From the NCBI RefSeq assembly GCF_000759675.1, contig NZ_BAWM01000004.1:234358-298357 (forward strand): a stretch of DNA of 64,000 nucleotides. The letters are read 5' to 3'. The notes beneath the pieces were generated by a model. It was not told the DNA's origin. It searched no databases and saw nothing but the letters and a program-made list of their open reading frames with translations. Origin of the DNA: Neobacillus niacini (lineage in GTDB: Bacteria; Bacillota; Bacilli; Bacillales; Cytobacillaceae). Made by a program: the position numbers and the translations under genes. Every line of letters starts with the position of its first letter. Positions within the stretch are counted from its first letter, which is position 1. Shown one piece after another: positions 9,590 to 18,100 of the stretch.

Positions 9590-10093
9590 TTAGTCCTTTT
9601 GAAATGCTTCCTTCAAAATTGAATTTGGAACGTTATTATATAAATATTGATCTATTTTCCAAGCCCCATCAACCTTTTTTAACAATATGCCTTCATAATG
9701 GTCATCATAGCCCACCGGTCCTTCGGAAGAAGCTGGAAAATGTTCGATAATGTAAATATCTTCAGGAGTCATGATTACTTTAGTGTCATCTGTATATTGA
9801 AAAAAAGGAATATAGTATAAGGCAAAATCGGAACCATATGTAACAAATTTTCCTTCTTCTTCAAAAATATTCTCATCCCAAAACAGTTTTTGATAGTTCT
9901 TAGAAAAGTAAGGATTAAATAAATCAATAATTTCTTCTTTTGTTCTTGTTTGTTCACTTAATGAGACCTGAACTTTAAATGCTTCGTTTAAAAACTTAAA
10001 AACCTCATCTTTAGTGTTTATATCCACATTTGCATTTGGATACAAAGGCATAATTAATATAAGTGCCAGAAGTATTAGTAATGATTTCTTCAT
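9590..10093 (-). CDS. Secreted or membrane-anchored protein of unknown function
   Basis: 167 residues. The N-terminus MKKSLLILLALILIMPLYPN is a signal peptide or anchor without a lipobox cysteine. The rest is a compact soluble domain with acidic helices and aromatic strands (FALYYIPFFQY, GAWKIDQYLYNN). This resembles small extracytoplasmic DUFs of the NTF2-like/DUF3993 type, but I cannot confirm the family. Good GGGGGAAAGGG ribosome site. It sits between ykuJ and ykuI, where B. subtilis carries nothing comparable. Confidence 0.75.
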   Translation of the reverse strand: MKKSLLILLALILIMPLYPNANVDINTKDEVFKFLNEAFKVQVSLSEQTRTKEEIIDLFNPYFSKNYQKLFWDENIFEEEGKFVTYGSDFALYYIPFFQYTDDTKVIMTPEDIYIIEHFPASSEGPVGYDDHYEGILLKKVDGAWKIDQYLYNNVPNSILKEAFQKD

Positions 10094-10221
10094 TTCCCTT
10101 TCCCCCTTAGTCTTTTGAAAACTTCGCTTTTATTCATTTTAACAATAAACATTCTTCGCAATTGCAAAAATAAATCGTAAAAAATCCGCATAAAAAGACA
10201 TTTATCCACAATTTTACTTAT

Positions 10222-10248
10222 AAAAAATAGGCCTCCAAGGAGGCCCTA
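10222..10248 (-). terminator. Terminator after the small membrane protein gene
   Basis: TAGGGCCTCC TT GGAGGCCTA with a T-run on the minus strand; the stem includes the stop codon of the gene at 10246. Confidence 0.85.
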
Positions 10249-10485
10249 TCGTAAAAAGGTGATTGCAACGAAAAGGATGATAAAAAGAACCAAAACGAAA
10301 AATATTACATATGACAAAAATATCGGATTGCTTAGATAAACATGTTTTTGTACTGGTTTAGGTATTTTTGTATCAATTTCTCCTTCAACAGCTTTTTGTT
10401 GCCTGGCAACAAACAATGTATACACAAGCGAAACCGCAAGAATACCAACAATAACGATAGATAGTGCATTTACAAAAAGGTTCAT
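10246..10485 (-). CDS. Small two-helix membrane protein
   Basis: 79 residues: one helix near 5-27, a charged middle (RQQKAVEGEIDTKIPKP) and a second helix near 55-77. AAGGAG ribosome site. Predicted plasma-membrane protein of unknown function, 68 bases after ykuI and probably co-transcribed with it. Confidence 0.75.
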   Translation of the reverse strand: MNLFVNALSIVIVGILAVSLVYTLFVARQQKAVEGEIDTKIPKPVQKHVYLSNPIFLSYVIFFVLVLFIILFVAITFLR

Positions 10486-10553
10486 AAGCGATTTCTCCTT
10501 TAATAAAGTTACTACTAAATTTCCACTGTATGAACCATTCTATACTATTTAAG

Positions 10554-11765
10554 TTATAACAAATGGTCGTTCTCAAATAAGTATTGATAGGTAATATCAA
10601 TAAACAAATAATCATCCCCATTTATTGGAATAGAAAACGTCCGTATGGTTTCTCCTGTCTCAATATCACAATATAAATCAGAAAGTATCCCCTTACGTTC
10701 ATTTCTCATTTTGATGATATTTTCTAAAAAATATGGACGCCAGCTCCAATTTTTTTGGATATATTCCTTTTGAGTATACCAACCACTTTCACCCTTAAAA
10801 ATATTTGAAGATTTTTGAAAACCATCTTCATCACATACATACATCCGAAATGCAATTTCATTCATTTCCTTACTAAGCGAAATAAATAAATCTTCATAAT
10901 TTGCCTTTTTATTCTTTACTAAGATATCTTGTACCTTATTTTGAAAATACTCAGCAGCTGAATAAATTGCTTCCAGTTTTCTTTTCTCATAGGCTATAAA
11001 TTCATGAAATTTTCCTTTTAAACGCTCTTTTAGCAATTCCCGCTCAATAAACTGCGGTGCAGGTGGATGTAGATAAAACCCTTGGTAATATCTTCCACCA
11101 TTTTTCCAAGCAAACTGAAGCTGATAACTCATTTCTATGTTTTCGAAATGTAGTGTAGCCCCAATTTTCCTCGCTAATAATGACAAAGAGAATAAGACAT
11201 CAGTAAAGCTTGCAGCCGTCGCATTGGATTTTAAAGCCTGTAAATTTATTTTTATGATTTCAGGATTTAACTGCCCGATACGTTCAAAGTAATTTGTATT
11301 ACTATCAATACTTGCAATAGCAACTTTTATGCCATACGTACGATAGTATTGTAATAAATGATCTAATTGAGCAAAATCACCCTTATAATTACCTTCAGAA
11401 ATTTCAAGGACTATTCTCTTTAAATTCAATCCTCTTTTTTCAAAAGCCAGAAGTTCTTGTAGAAATGGCTCTCCATGTCGATACATGAGTAAATCGGCAT
11501 TACGATTCAAATAGATACTGACATCATCTTCTAGATCGAATGCAAGTTCTAGTGCTTTCTGAACTAACAATAGATCAACTTCATATTTATATTCGTCTGG
11601 AATTTGGTCATCAAGAAAAAATTGGCCCAAACTAATGATGTTTCCTTCTGATTGATATCTGCCCAATACCTCATATGCTATTACCCGTTGTTCATCGGCA
11701 CTAAAAATTGGTTGAAAATAAGGAATGACATTTTCAAGATCCGTTAGGATATCCAATGCATCCAT
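10554..11765 (-). CDS. ykuI: YkuI, degenerate EAL-domain cyclic-di-GMP receptor-like protein
   Basis: 403 residues: an N-terminal EAL domain (about 15-245) and a C-terminal PAS-like YkuI_C domain. Sequence and neighbours match B. subtilis YkuI. Catalytic positions are only partly kept. The first motif is EVL (E32) and E121 is present. The DD pair reads I-D (153-154) within SIDSNTN, and the KID aspartate is Asn174. A loss of phosphodiesterase activity with retained ligand binding is the likely reading. No membrane segment. GGAGGG ribosome site. Confidence 0.92.
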   Translation of the reverse strand: MDALDILTDLENVIPYFQPIFSADEQRVIAYEVLGRYQSEGNIISLGQFFLDDQIPDEYKYEVDLLLVQKALELAFDLEDDVSIYLNRNADLLMYRHGEPFLQELLAFEKRGLNLKRIVLEISEGNYKGDFAQLDHLLQYYRTYGIKVAIASIDSNTNYFERIGQLNPEIIKINLQALKSNATAASFTDVLFSLSLLARKIGATLHFENIEMSYQLQFAWKNGGRYYQGFYLHPPAPQFIERELLKERLKGKFHEFIAYEKRKLEAIYSAAEYFQNKVQDILVKNKKANYEDLFISLSKEMNEIAFRMYVCDEDGFQKSSNIFKGESGWYTQKEYIQKNWSWRPYFLENIIKMRNERKGILSDLYCDIETGETIRTFSIPINGDDYLFIDITYQYLFENDHLL

Positions 11766-11922
11766 TCAAGTACCCTCCAGAAAAAGATTTTCCTCATTAT
11801 ACCATACCCTAATATACAATACGCTTTACTTGCATATCTTGTTCTTTTCCAAAGGATACCATCATAGCAAATCTGAAACAATCAAATGATAATACCAAGT
11901 CCATATGATTGGAGGATATCTT

Positions 11923-12708
11923 TTGAAAAAGCTTTGCTTGATTGTCTCTATTCTTCCTCAATTTGGATTTAATAACTCTGACAATACCGTTTCACAACAA
12001 CCAGAAAAACAAAACTACACACAAATATATGAACAAGTACCGAGTCCGACAATTCAAAAAACTGGAAATCCCACTACCGTTAACCCGCCAGTAAATCAGC
12101 CAGCTAAAAAGGATTCAGTTATGTTGGATATTGTTTTAATTAAGCAAAATCCTGAGCTCAGATATGGTTGCGAAGTGACGAGCCTCGCGATGGTATTAAA
12201 TCATGCGGGTGTGAAGACAGACAAAATGGATCTGTATCGTTCCATACAAAAAGATCCAGATCCTATCAAAAAGTCCGGTAACGGCGATATTTTAAATTGG
12301 GGTAACCCAGCAGATGGTTTTGTCGGGGATATGACAGGAAAACAGGCTGGTTATGCAGTTTTTGATAAACCAATGGAAGCATTGGTACACCAAAAGCTGC
12401 CGGGTAGAGCGGTAAATTTAACAAACCAGCCGTTTGAACGTGTTCTTGAACATGTTTCTTCTGGGTATCCCGTTGTGGTTTGGACTACCGGAGATTATCG
12501 TTTACCCGATCGCTGGGAGTCATGGTATCATGGTCAGCAAGTTATTAAAACACCGCTAGATTTACATGCCGTTGTTCTTGTAGGTTATGATGACAACTTT
12601 GTTTATTTGAATGATCCGCTTTCTGGCAGAAAACAAGTTAAAGTGGAAAAAGAGCAATTTATTGCTTCATGGAAGGCCCTCCAGAGCCGGGCAGTAAGTT
12701 ATAAATAG
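11923..12708 (+). CDS. C39-like peptidase family protein
   Basis: 261 residues. The TTG at 11923 follows GGAGG and gives a short hydrophobic N-terminus (LKKLCLIVSILPQ), a weak export signal. A Gln/Pro/Thr-rich linker follows to about residue 60. The C-terminal domain is peptidase C39-like: the cysteine in YGCEVTSLAMVL, the histidine in DLHAVVLVGYDD and a following NDP. This matches the YvpB-type papain-fold family. Probably extracytoplasmic; the substrate is unknown. It is monocistronic and faces ykuE in the same direction. Confidence 0.8.
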   Translation: MKKLCLIVSILPQFGFNNSDNTVSQQPEKQNYTQIYEQVPSPTIQKTGNPTTVNPPVNQPAKKDSVMLDIVLIKQNPELRYGCEVTSLAMVLNHAGVKTDKMDLYRSIQKDPDPIKKSGNGDILNWGNPADGFVGDMTGKQAGYAVFDKPMEALVHQKLPGRAVNLTNQPFERVLEHVSSGYPVVVWTTGDYRLPDRWESWYHGQQVIKTPLDLHAVVLVGYDDNFVYLNDPLSGRKQVKVEKEQFIASWKALQSRAVSYK

Positions 12709-12827
12709 AAAAGCAGAAGCGCCTTCAGAACAAGCGTAGCTTGTTCCTGCGAGGATTAATCTAAGGAGCTTTCCCTTAATGCTCAGGGGCTTATGACCCC
12801 GAGCCCCTAGGCGCTGGAGCTAGACAA
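12709..12827 (-). repeat. GC-rich dispersed repeat, family 1 (copy C)
   Basis: On the minus strand it begins TGTCTAGCTCCAGCGCCTAG and ends AAGGCGCTTCTGCTTTTC, the same ends as the two copies at 28564-28754. The central part differs (it contains an ACAAGC..GCTTGT hairpin). It directly abuts the C39 gene stop. The gap 12709-13022 holds only this repeat, a terminator and the ykuE leader. Confidence 0.8.
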
Positions 12828-12835
12828 GTAATTGA

Positions 12836-12862
12836 AAAAGCAGCCAATTTGGCTGCTTTTAT
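12836..12862 (+). terminator. Rho-independent terminator
   Basis: AAAAGCAGCC AATTT GGCTGCTTTT stem-loop beyond the repeat, probably ending the C39 transcript. Confidence 0.8.
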
Positions 12863-13022
12863 GTATTTTTTGTCCAATTTAGAATATGAACTATTATATA
12901 CCTTTTTTATATAAATTTTTTCCTTTCATATTACTTGCAAAATTGACCAATTTTAAAGAAAATACGAATGACTCTCTTTTTATTAACAGACAAAAAATCG
13001 GAGATAGGTTGGTAGAATAAAT

Positions 13023-13901
13023 ATGCCAAAAAAAATGAAAAGGAGAACTTTTTTGAAAAGTACATTTGGTACATTTCTCACAGTTCTCGGTCTTGGTTCA
13101 GGCGGTTATTTCTATGCCAATCGAATTGAACCATCACTTCTTGAAATTAATAAACTTGAAATCAAGCATTCCTTAATTCCTACTAGTTTCAACGGATTGA
13201 AAATTGTCCAATTTAGCGATACTCATTTAGGTTTCCATTATAATGCAAACCAATTAATGAAATTAGTAGAAAAAATTAATCAACTTGAACCTGACTTAAT
13301 TTTTTTTACAGGGGACTTATTGGACGAGCCAAATAAATATGATGAAATTAATAAAGTAGCTCCAATCTTACAGCAATTAAAGGCAAATATCGGGAAATAT
13401 TGCATTTATGGAAACCATGACCATGGAGGTTATGGTTCAGAAATTTATAAGAACCTTATGGAATTATCTAACTTCACTGTGCTGCTAAACGAATCTCTCC
13501 TTATTAAACAAAAAGATGGCAGTTCTATTTCGCTAATAGGTATTGATGATCGTATGCTGGGAAAACCCAATTTAGGTCAAGCAATGAAACTGGTTCCTGA
13601 GGAATCATTTAAACTTCTTTTATCACATGCTCCCGACGTTGCCGATGAGGCAGCAACCTATCGAATACATTGGCAATTAAGCGGGCATAGTCATGGAGGG
13701 CAGGTAAAAATACCTTTTGTAGGTGCACTCGTAATACCGCCGTTCGCACAAAATTACCCTGAGGGTTTATATTCTATTGGTGAAAACAATCCTTTGTTGT
13801 TATATGTAAATCGAGGAATTGGCACCACCCGCCTCCCTTTTCGCTTCATGGCAAAACCTGAATTAACTGTATTTACCCTGATTTCATCGGAATCTGATTA
13901 A
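13023..13901 (+). CDS. ykuE: Tat-exported metallophosphoesterase YkuE
   Basis: 292 residues. A twin-arginine signal (KRRTFLKST, residues 6-14) is followed by a hydrophobic stretch. The calcineurin-like core has the metal motifs FSDTHLG, FTGDLLD, YGNHDHGG and SGHSHGGQ. It matches B. subtilis YkuE, a wall-associated metal-dependent phosphoesterase exported by TatAyCy. The ribosome site upstream of the ATG is weak. An AAAGGAG further in is just the codons of the RR motif and would remove it if used, so the upstream ATG is chosen. Confidence 0.93.
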   Translation: MPKKMKRRTFLKSTFGTFLTVLGLGSGGYFYANRIEPSLLEINKLEIKHSLIPTSFNGLKIVQFSDTHLGFHYNANQLMKLVEKINQLEPDLIFFTGDLLDEPNKYDEINKVAPILQQLKANIGKYCIYGNHDHGGYGSEIYKNLMELSNFTVLLNESLLIKQKDGSSISLIGIDDRMLGKPNLGQAMKLVPEESFKLLLSHAPDVADEAATYRIHWQLSGHSHGGQVKIPFVGALVIPPFAQNYPEGLYSIGENNPLLLYVNRGIGTTRLPFRFMAKPELTVFTLISSESD

Positions 13902-13935
13902 AAAATCCTTACCATTGATTGGATAAGGATTTTTT
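13901..13935 (+). terminator. Terminator of ykuE
   Basis: AAAAATCCTTA and TAAGGATTTTTT arms form a stem-loop right after the stop codon. Confidence 0.85.
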
Positions 13936-14050
13936 AATTAAAAAAAGTTCTCATTTTTTACAATAATGTTTTTACTTTCTTGCATTTCTATTTTACAATT
14001 AAATAATAATAAAGTTAGGCAATTTAAAGAAATTAAAAGGAGAACCTATT

Positions 14051-14527
14051 TTGACTCACGAAAGAAAAGTCCCCCACCCAAAAACTAAGCTAACGATCGA
14101 TAACCTCTCACAAGCTCTCTTTATTGTTAATCGCCATGCAAAAACTGCTCCAAACCCCAAATTTTTATACAAATTAAAGCATGAATCATTAAAAAAATTA
14201 ATTGAAGAAGGAAAAGCAAAAAAAATTGGACTTCATTTTTCGCAAAATCCACGAAATAGTAAACAGCAATCTGATGTTCTCGTCGAATGTGGTCATTATA
14301 CTTTTCATATTCCTCCTACAAAGTCTGATTTTACTGAACTCCCTCATTTAGGGAAATTAGATGGAAGTGTGAGAAATCCAAAAACCTCACTGTCGCTCAG
14401 CCAAGCAAAAACTGTATTAAAGACATATACCGGAATTACAGAAATCGAGCAGCCACCTTCAAGCCCACGAAAAAACCGTCCATATCAAAAACCAATTTTT
14501 AAAAAGTTGGGAGAAAGATATACGTAA
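14051..14527 (+). CDS. ykyB: YkyB family protein
   Basis: 158 residues, basic, no membrane segment. TTG start with AAGGAG eight to nine bases upstream. The sequence (NLSQALFIVNRHAKTAPNPK, KLIEEGKAKKIGLHFS, LSLSQAKTVLKTYTG) is that of the conserved Bacillus YkyB family, whose function is unknown. The C-terminal tail is Pro/Lys/Arg-rich. It follows ykuE as a separate unit with its own terminator. Confidence 0.88.
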   Translation: MTHERKVPHPKTKLTIDNLSQALFIVNRHAKTAPNPKFLYKLKHESLKKLIEEGKAKKIGLHFSQNPRNSKQQSDVLVECGHYTFHIPPTKSDFTELPHLGKLDGSVRNPKTSLSLSQAKTVLKTYTGITEIEQPPSSPRKNRPYQKPIFKKLGERYT

Positions 14528-14555
14528 AAAGCCCGATTAAGCAGGCTTTTTACGT
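14521..14555 (+). terminator. Terminator of ykyB
   Basis: GTAAAAAGCC and GGCTTTTTAC arms followed by TATTTTTATTTT, overlapping the stop codon. Confidence 0.85.
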
Positions 14556-14691
14556 ATTTTTATTTTGTACATATTTTTGCTACAGCTTATTGATAATTTT
14601 GTGAACTCTCTCACTAAGTATAGACCCTTTTAAACAACCAGTTTACAATACAATCATAAGAAGAATAAATCATAAAAGAGGTGCCTTAGCC

Positions 14692-14892
14692 ATGAAGGGG
14701 ACAGCGATTCTTTTTCAGGAGAAGAGTATTACATTTATTGAAGAGGTTGAACAATCAGTATTCGAAGAAATAAAAAACCAATGTGGCTGTGAACAATGTA
14801 GCTGTAAGCTAGATAATAAAATTGTATCTTTCGGTTCGGTTTCACCCGTTTTCTGGCATGAAGACGAAGTTGATTGGGACTATGGTTATTAG
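14692..14892 (+). CDS. Small cysteine-containing protein, unknown function
   Basis: 66 residues, acidic. Residues 31-37 carry CGCEQCSC, a four-cysteine cluster that could bind zinc or undergo redox, followed by an acidic, aromatic tail (WHEDEVDWDYGY). GAGGTG ribosome site and a clear downstream terminator support a real gene. I do not recognise the family. Confidence 0.7.
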   Translation: MKGTAILFQEKSITFIEEVEQSVFEEIKNQCGCEQCSCKLDNKIVSFGSVSPVFWHEDEVDWDYGY

Positions 14893-14934
14893 AAAAACTC
14901 TATAGTTTTCATATAAACTCCCCCTCCCTTTTAA

Positions 14935-14965
14935 AACAGCCTGAATGAATTTCCAGGCTGTTTTT
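14935..14965 (+). terminator. Rho-independent terminator
   Basis: AACAGCCTG and CAGGCTGTT arms followed by TTTT, after the small cysteine-rich gene. Confidence 0.85.
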
Positions 14966-15063
14966 ACATTCTCTGCTAATTAGCTTGTCCATAATTGTAG
15001 AATATTTCTTTAAATCTGTTTATAATCAGAGTATTCATGAACGCAATGGAAGGATGAACAAGG

Positions 15064-16218
15064 GTGGAGCATTTAATTAATACCAAAGTTCAACAAATAG
15101 AGGTTTCTGGAATCAGAAAATTTTATAATATGGTATCTCACATAGATGATGTTATTTCATTAACAATTGGTCAGCCAGATTTTCAAACACCAGAGCATGT
15201 GAAGCAGGCTGGCATACATGCAATAGAGGAAAATTTCACTTCCTATACACACAATGCTGGTATCAGTGAATTACGAACAGCCGCCTGCCATTTTGTTGAA
15301 AAGAAATATGGACTTTCCTATAAACCAGAATCTGAAGTAATTGTCACAATGGGCGCAAGTGAAGCCATTGATATATCCTTTAGAACAATTCTAACAGAAG
15401 GTACCGAAGTCATCCTGCCTGGACCTATTTATCCAGGATATGAACCTATCATTCGTATGTGTGGAGCAGTACCGGTTCATGTCGATATTAGGCATAATCA
15501 ATTCCGATTTACGTTAGAAATGATTAAACCTTATATTACCGATAAAACACGCTGCATTGTTTTGCCATACCCATCTAATCCTACAGGAGTAAGCCTCACT
15601 GAGATCGAGTTAATAGAAATTGCTGATTACTTGAAAGAGAGAGAAATCTTTGTACTCGCAGACGAAATATACAGCGAGCTGGCTTATGATCAGCCCCATC
15701 TTTCGATTGCTTCCTTTTTAAAGGAGAAAACAATCGTAATTAATGGATTATCAAAATCTCATGCGATGACTGGCTGGAGAATTGGCTTCCTATTTGCACC
15801 TGAAACTATTACAAAGCACCTATTAAAGGTGCACCAATACAATGTATCCTGTGCCAATTCAATTGCCCAGAAAGCAGCTTTAGCAGCTTTAACAACAGGA
15901 ATGGATGATGCCATTCCTATGAAAAAGGAATATATCGAAAGACGCAACTATGTTTACAACCGGCTTACCGCGATGGGTCTAAATGTAGTCAAGCCAGATG
16001 GGGCATTTTATTTCTTTGTTAAAATCCCTGATACAATTCCTTCTAATAGTTTTGATTTTGCTCTCGAGATGGTACATCAAGCAAAAGTAGCTGTGGTTCC
16101 TGGAAGTGCATTCTCTGAATATGGTGAAGGTTATTTTAGACTATCCTTTGCCTGTTCACTTGAAACATTAGAAACCGGCTTAAATCGAATCGAGAAATTT
16201 ATTAATTTGAAAAAATAA
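15064..16218 (+). CDS. patA: PatA-type class I/II aminotransferase
   Basis: 384 residues, fold type I PLP enzyme. PLP lysine in NGLSKSHAMTGWR, the substrate-carboxylate arginine near the C-terminus in EGYFRLSFA, and the YPSNPTG motif. GTG start with a GGAAGG site. Synteny with ykyB and ykwC points to B. subtilis PatA, described as an N-acetyl-LL-diaminopimelate/aromatic aminotransferase. It could supply the transamination step between DapH and DapL. Confidence 0.85.
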   Translation: MEHLINTKVQQIEVSGIRKFYNMVSHIDDVISLTIGQPDFQTPEHVKQAGIHAIEENFTSYTHNAGISELRTAACHFVEKKYGLSYKPESEVIVTMGASEAIDISFRTILTEGTEVILPGPIYPGYEPIIRMCGAVPVHVDIRHNQFRFTLEMIKPYITDKTRCIVLPYPSNPTGVSLTEIELIEIADYLKEREIFVLADEIYSELAYDQPHLSIASFLKEKTIVINGLSKSHAMTGWRIGFLFAPETITKHLLKVHQYNVSCANSIAQKAALAALTTGMDDAIPMKKEYIERRNYVYNRLTAMGLNVVKPDGAFYFFVKIPDTIPSNSFDFALEMVHQAKVAVVPGSAFSEYGEGYFRLSFACSLETLETGLNRIEKFINLKK

Positions 16219-16253
16219 AAAATACCCTCACTGCTAAAAGTGAGGGTATTTTT
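16218..16253. terminator. Bidirectional terminator between patA and the small gene
   Basis: AAATACCCTCACT and AGTGAGGGTATTTTT arms; converging genes end on both sides. Confidence 0.85.
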
Positions 16254-16254
16254 G

Positions 16255-16434
16255 TCATTGACCTTTGTATTCCCCATTATTTTTGGGTGCTTTTTCCTTT
16301 TTGGCTTTATCTTTATGAATTTTATTTGTTGCTGCTGAGCCCATTTCATGTGCAAATTCTTCATTTAAGACAGCAGAATCAAATCCCTTTTTGTTTTTTT
16401 GCTGTGGATCATTCTTTTTTGTTCTTTTAGCCAT
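16255..16434 (-). CDS. Small basic hydrophilic protein (spore-type?)
   Basis: 59 residues starting MAKRTKKNDPQQKNKKGFDS, with AGGAGG a few bases before the ATG and a stop next to a terminator. Very rich in Lys, Asn, Gln; the middle reads SAVLNEEFAHEMGSAATN. Such Lys/Asn-rich small proteins with an EF-x-x-E motif are common among minor spore proteins of Bacillaceae, but the role is inference. Confidence 0.75.
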   Translation of the reverse strand: MAKRTKKNDPQQKNKKGFDSAVLNEEFAHEMGSAATNKIHKDKAKKEKAPKNNGEYKGQ

Positions 16435-16501
16435 TTACGTTTCCTCCTATTTCAGCTTCTTTCCTAGTTTCTGAAAGCAAGAGGAATTTATACAAGCAGT
16501 A

Positions 16502-17380
16502 TTAGGACTTCCAATATTTATAAAGAGCCTGTGTTCCACTATTTTCCTCGCCCATTTCAGCAAGTTGATCATAAAGCGATTTGGCCAAAGCTAAACCAGG
16601 AACTTTCATTTCCAGGTGCTCTGCTTCATCTAAGGCAATTTTCATATCCTTAATAAAATGCTTTATGTAAAATCCAGGTTCAAAATTCCCGTTAAGCATT
16701 CTTGGGGCAAGATTGCTTAATGACCAGCTTCCTGCTGCCCCAGTGGTAATACTTTTTAAAACTGATTCTGGATTTAATCCTGCCTTTTCAGCATAAATAA
16801 TCGCCTCGCATACACCAATCATATTAGAAGCAATCGCAATTTGATTGCACATTTTTGTATGCTGTCCTGCACCCGCTTCTCCCTGATAAACGATATTTGT
16901 TCCCAGCAGATTTAGGAGAGGTCTTACTGCTTCAACGTCTTCTTCTTCTCCGCCCACCATAATGGACAGCTTTGCTTCCTTTGCACCAACATCCCCGCCA
17001 GATACAGGTGCATCAATGGTATGAATATCTCTTTCTTTTGCAGCTTTATATATTTTTACTGCCAGTGATGGAGCTGAAGTCGTCATATCGATGAGATAAC
17101 TGCCTGATTTAACATGATTAACCAATCCATTTTCCCCTAAATAGATCTCTTCCACGTCAGAGGGATAGCCAACCATCGTAATAATAACATTAGCCTTGGA
17201 AGCTACATCTCTTGGTGTTTCCGCCCAATCCGCCCCTTTTGCTAAAAGGTCGCCCGCCTTTTCCTTTGTTCTTGAATAAATAATTAATGGATAACCTGCT
17301 GTCATTAAATGTCCTGCCATACTTTTTCCCATAACGCCTGTTCCAATAAAACCGATTACTGTATTTTCTGGAGTAAACAA
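16502..17380 (-). CDS. ykwC: YkwC, 3-hydroxyisobutyrate dehydrogenase-family oxidoreductase
   Basis: 292 residues. N-terminal NAD(P)-binding motif GFIGTGVMGKSMAGHL, substrate signature DAPVSGGDVGA, and the catalytic lysine in GAGQHTKMCNQ. These are the hallmarks of beta-hydroxyacid dehydrogenases, and the tail GEENSGTQALYKYW matches B. subtilis YkwC. The TTG at 17380 has GGAGG ten bases upstream; the frame stays open further but without a ribosome site. The natural substrate is unknown. Confidence 0.88.
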   Translation of the reverse strand: MFTPENTVIGFIGTGVMGKSMAGHLMTAGYPLIIYSRTKEKAGDLLAKGADWAETPRDVASKANVIITMVGYPSDVEEIYLGENGLVNHVKSGSYLIDMTTSAPSLAVKIYKAAKERDIHTIDAPVSGGDVGAKEAKLSIMVGGEEEDVEAVRPLLNLLGTNIVYQGEAGAGQHTKMCNQIAIASNMIGVCEAIIYAEKAGLNPESVLKSITTGAAGSWSLSNLAPRMLNGNFEPGFYIKHFIKDMKIALDEAEHLEMKVPGLALAKSLYDQLAEMGEENSGTQALYKYWKS

Positions 17381-17436
17381 ATTTATCAATCCTCCGATTA
17401 CGAATTTTTCACTTCTCAATTATATAATTATTAACG

Positions 17437-17467
17437 CAAAAAAACCGGAACTAAGTACTTTCCGGTT
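17437..17467 (-). terminator. Terminator of the lipoprotein gene
   Basis: AACCGGA and TCCGGTT arms followed by TTTTTTT on the minus strand. Confidence 0.85.
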
Positions 17468-17537
17468 ATCGTGCTCAATCTCCAAATTTATGCACCTTTT
17501 AAGTCTCTCCTAGTTGAAAAAGTGATAAACTACTTTT

Positions 17538-18011
17538 TCATAGTTCTGACGAAAAATTTGTTAAATAGACCCTTCCAAAAACTTCTTGATTGTTATAGAT
17601 TTCTATCGAAACTGCTTGGTTTTTTTCGATCATAGTTTGTAGTTCATGAATGTGTAAGTCATCTTTTAAAGGAAGAGGATCCATGAAAATATATTTTTCA
17701 CTTTTGCCTTTTACCTCTAAATATTCTCCATTAAGAACTTGTTCTTCACCATATATGATTTCACGTTTACCAATTGCTGAAGCCAAGCGATCATCATGGA
17801 TGGTGACCTTCACTTTATATAATTCATGTCTATCTAATATTTCATTATTAATTCTAAACCGAAATTGAAGTTCGTTATTCTTTGTCAACAAGGCGTCTGC
17901 GTAACGATTGACGATCAGTTCTTTTGATAGAGGAAATCCACATCCAGTAAGTGTTGTACCTAAAAGTATCATACTTACAATAACAAAAACCATTTTTATA
18001 CTTCTCCGCAT
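17538..18011 (-). CDS. Small lipoprotein of unknown function
   Basis: 157 residues. N-terminal helix ending in the lipobox LTGC (Cys about residue 24), so it is lipid-anchored outside the membrane. The ATG at 18011 has AAAGGAG eight bases away; the GTG three codons earlier overlaps the ribosome site. The rest is a soluble domain with no motif I recognise. It stands alone between the SDR gene and ykwC. Confidence 0.8.
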   Translation of the reverse strand: MRRSIKMVFVIVSMILLGTTLTGCGFPLSKELIVNRYADALLTKNNELQFRFRINNEILDRHELYKVKVTIHDDRLASAIGKREIIYGEEQVLNGEYLEVKGKSEKYIFMDPLPLKDDLHIHELQTMIEKNQAVSIEIYNNQEVFGRVYLTNFSSEL

Positions 18012-18100
18012 CTTAAACACTCCTTTATGTTTTTACCTTAACCATATATTATTGGTAATAAACGTAAAATGAGGTTGATTATTGGAATATTCCAGAGATG

